A stretch of 64,000 bases of DNA from Pseudoalteromonas aurantia 208 (GTDB taxonomy: Bacteria; Pseudomonadota; Gammaproteobacteria; Enterobacterales; Alteromonadaceae): NCBI RefSeq assembly GCF_014858725.1, contig NZ_AQGV01000012.1:1798001-1862000 (forward strand), given 5' to 3'. The translations under genes and the position numbers were made by a program. The notes under the pieces were generated by a model. The model saw only the letters and a list, made by a program, of their open reading frames with translations. It was not told the origin of the DNA and searched no databases. This document shows, one piece after another, positions 62,190 through 64,000 of this stretch; within the stretch, counting starts at the first letter, position 1; every line of letters starts with the position of its first letter.

Positions 62190-63176
62190 ATGACAACTAC
62201 ACAAAACAACTTGCCCATACTCAACGCTGCATTACTCGAGTCACTTGCCTTTCCATATCAGCAAGTTATTGATGTCGTTGAGCACGCTTTCAAAGCCATC
62301 GACCACCCCGACTCAGCCAACCCGCTAAAAGTCATCATGGCCCCAGAAGATGGCCGTTCCATTGCCTATAGTATGGCAGGGCGAGATGCTTCCAGTAATA
62401 CCGTCGGCTTTAAAGTCGTGTATGAGTTTGATCCTGACAGAAGTCGTGGCAATTACCAGTTCTATTCATTTATCTTTTTATGTGACGACAGCACGGGTAC
62501 CCCTGTGGCATTAATGGATGTAAAAGAGCTTGGCCCTATGCGTACCTCGGCCACTTCCGCGTTATTCGCAAAAGCAGCAGCCACTTCAGACGCACGCAGC
62601 GCACTCGTCGTTGGTACTGGCGTGCAAGGTCAAATTGCTTTACCCATGTTAGTGAGCGCAATGCCACAACTCAATAAATTAGCGGTACATGGCAGTTATG
62701 AAGCGGGTATTACTAATGTTCAAAACAAACTTAAACACCACCACCCTGACTATGACGTTCAAGTATCGAGCGACTTAGAAGCATCGGTACGACAAGCAGA
62801 CATTATTCTCGCTGTGACAGGTTTATCAGCAAAAGAAAACATTAAATATGAATGGTTAAAACCCGGTGCAGTCGTCATATTAGTCGGCTATGGCATTGAC
62901 AAAGACGTGTTACACAAAGCGGATCGATTGCTCACCACAGACGCCGAACAAATGAAAGTCACCGGTGACGATTTACTCAACGAACAGGGCGAACTCCCTG
63001 AAGTCGATGCCACCCTCACAGACATTCTCAATGGCGAAAAACCAGCCCGTACTCACCCTGACGACATTATCTTTGTCTACAACAGTGGTATGATCATTAC
63101 CGATGTTGCCCTAGGCCGTGCTGTCGCTGAATTTGCAAAAACAAGTACTCAAGTAGAGGAAGTGTCATTATGGTAG
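62190..63176 (+). CDS. sbnB: SbnB-like enzyme releasing L-2,3-diaminopropionate
   Basis: The 328 residues belong to the ornithine cyclodeaminase/mu-crystallin family, with a Rossmann motif VVGTGVQGQIALPML and the substrate-site KELGPMRTSATSA. SbnB oxidatively hydrolyses the SbnA product to L-diaminopropionate and 2-oxoglutarate. It follows sbnA by 14 bp and overlaps the start of the MATE gene. Plain ornithine cyclodeaminase is unlikely in this context. Confidence 0.87.
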   Translation: MTTTQNNLPILNAALLESLAFPYQQVIDVVEHAFKAIDHPDSANPLKVIMAPEDGRSIAYSMAGRDASSNTVGFKVVYEFDPDRSRGNYQFYSFIFLCDDSTGTPVALMDVKELGPMRTSATSALFAKAAATSDARSALVVGTGVQGQIALPMLVSAMPQLNKLAVHGSYEAGITNVQNKLKHHHPDYDVQVSSDLEASVRQADIILAVTGLSAKENIKYEWLKPGAVVILVGYGIDKDVLHKADRLLTTDAEQMKVTGDDLLNEQGELPEVDATLTDILNGEKPARTHPDDIIFVYNSGMIITDVALGRAVAEFAKTSTQVEEVSLW

Positions 63177-64000
63177 CCCGCTCACTTTCTATGTTTGATG
63201 ACCTGAAAAAGGTCAGCGCACTCGCTGGGCCACTGATATTAACCAATCTGTTGTATGTTGCTATCGCCACTATCGACTTGGTGATGTTAGGCATGCTCAG
63301 TCCACTCGACTTAGCCGCGGGTGGATTAGCCATTGGTATTTTTAACCAATTTCGAACCATGGGGACTGGGGTTGTGACCGCCACTGGCAACCTTGTATCT
63401 TATGCCCAAGGCAAAGCACATACCGACCAAATAACCCCTTTGCTTAATGCCAGTTTAATAATTGGTACATTCATTGGTGTGATATTTGCCTTACTCATGG
63501 CCAATATAAAACCTTTCTTGCTGTTTATAGGCACGCCCGAGGTACTTGCGGAGCAAACAAGCAACTACTTAGTGGTTGCAGCCCTAGGTTTAGTACCTTG
63601 CTTTTGGTTTCAAAGCATTCGCCATTTCAGTGTTGGTTTAAAATCACCTGGACCGCTTATGATGATCACAGGCGTGTCTGTATTACTGACTGTCGTATTA
63701 AACTACGGTTTTATTTTTGGTCATTTTGGCTTACCTAAATTAGGTTTTCTTGGTGTGGCTGTTGCTACCTGTATCGTGCTCTACCTCTCATTTTTTCTGT
63801 TTGTGGTCATCGCCTGTAAAAATCAGGTGCTTAAGCCTTATATCACATGGAAAGTATGGAAAACAAATAGAGAATCAATCGCTAAAACGTGGCATATGGG
63901 ATACCCCATTGGCGCAACCTATGGATCAGAAGCTGGCTTTTTTACCGTGCTGGCATTGTTTGTCGCCACGTTAGGGATTAGTGAGCTTGCTGCACACAAC
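63170..64000 (+). CDS. MATE-family exporter (partial, C-terminus outside window)
   Basis: The ATG at 63170 overlaps the sbnB end by 7 bp. The 277 visible codons give a MATE-type multi-helix protein with an early LAGPLILTNLLYVAIATIDLV helix, GQGKA-like and LNYGFIFG motifs. MATE proteins export cations and metabolites using Na+ or H+. Here the likely cargo is the siderophore. Genes for siderophore synthetases are expected further right. Confidence 0.88.
   Translation, partial: MVARSLSMFDDLKKVSALAGPLILTNLLYVAIATIDLVMLGMLSPLDLAAGGLAIGIFNQFRTMGTGVVTATGNLVSYAQGKAHTDQITPLLNASLIIGTFIGVIFALLMANIKPFLLFIGTPEVLAEQTSNYLVVAALGLVPCFWFQSIRHFSVGLKSPGPLMMITGVSVLLTVVLNYGFIFGHFGLPKLGFLGVAVATCIVLYLSFFLFVVIACKNQVLKPYITWKVWKTNRESIAKTWHMGYPIGATYGSEAGFFTVLALFVATLGISELAAHN

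Overview
The window looks like a chromosomal segment of a marine gammaproteobacterium of the order Alteromonadales, most probably Pseudoalteromonas or a close relative. Clues are the low to moderate G+C, the household genes and their neighbours (grpE, nadK, recN, gltBD, grxD, sodB, adk, htpG, recR), E. coli-type RpoH, LexA and ArgR sites, and large TonB-dependent receptors. No RNA gene, CRISPR array or replication origin was seen.

Layout. 1-30 kb is mostly core: a cut-off response regulator/kinase, a large hybrid sensor kinase, an M48 lipoprotein protease, a Bcr/CflA-type MFS exporter, grpE behind a near-consensus sigma-32 promoter, a frame-split hrcA-like gene, nadK, a small membrane protein, recN under two LexA boxes, gltBD behind ArgR-type boxes, grxD, sodB, the prkA-yeaH-spoVR stress operon, a CheC-like response regulator with a diguanylate cyclase, a periplasmic Tpx, adk and htpG (second sigma-32 promoter).

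30-53 kb is accessory DNA. It carries a small beta-propeller-like protein and then the most unusual locus of the window, a four-gene RiPP cluster of TOMM type (31.5-37.8 kb). The cluster encodes a nitrobindin-like protein, a 511-residue Cys-rich precursor built on a 60-bp DNA repeat, a fused RRE-ThiF-YcaO cyclodehydratase and a thiazolinyl-imide-reductase homologue. The precursor and the nitrobindin-like protein begin with the same kind of leader. Next comes a mobile zone (38.3-43.9 kb) with two IS91-like 3' ends, two copies of a Y1/RAYT-type transposase element and small cassette-like genes, one with an attC-like palindrome. It is followed by a 2-aminoethylphosphonate (AEP) catabolic locus: phnW, a GntR regulator, an FAD oxidoreductase, phnX, an MFS transporter and a TonB receptor. 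A shared operator-like palindrome precedes phnW and the receptor.

recR (53 kb) stands alone. 54-64 kb is an iron-siderophore locus: TonB siderophore receptor, ABC ATPase with two permeases, a PLP decarboxylase, SbnA- and SbnB-like diaminopropionate enzymes and a MATE exporter that runs off the window. Since dnaX-ybaB-recR-htpG-adk is the usual gammaproteobacterial order, recR appears to be flanked on both sides by inserted islands.
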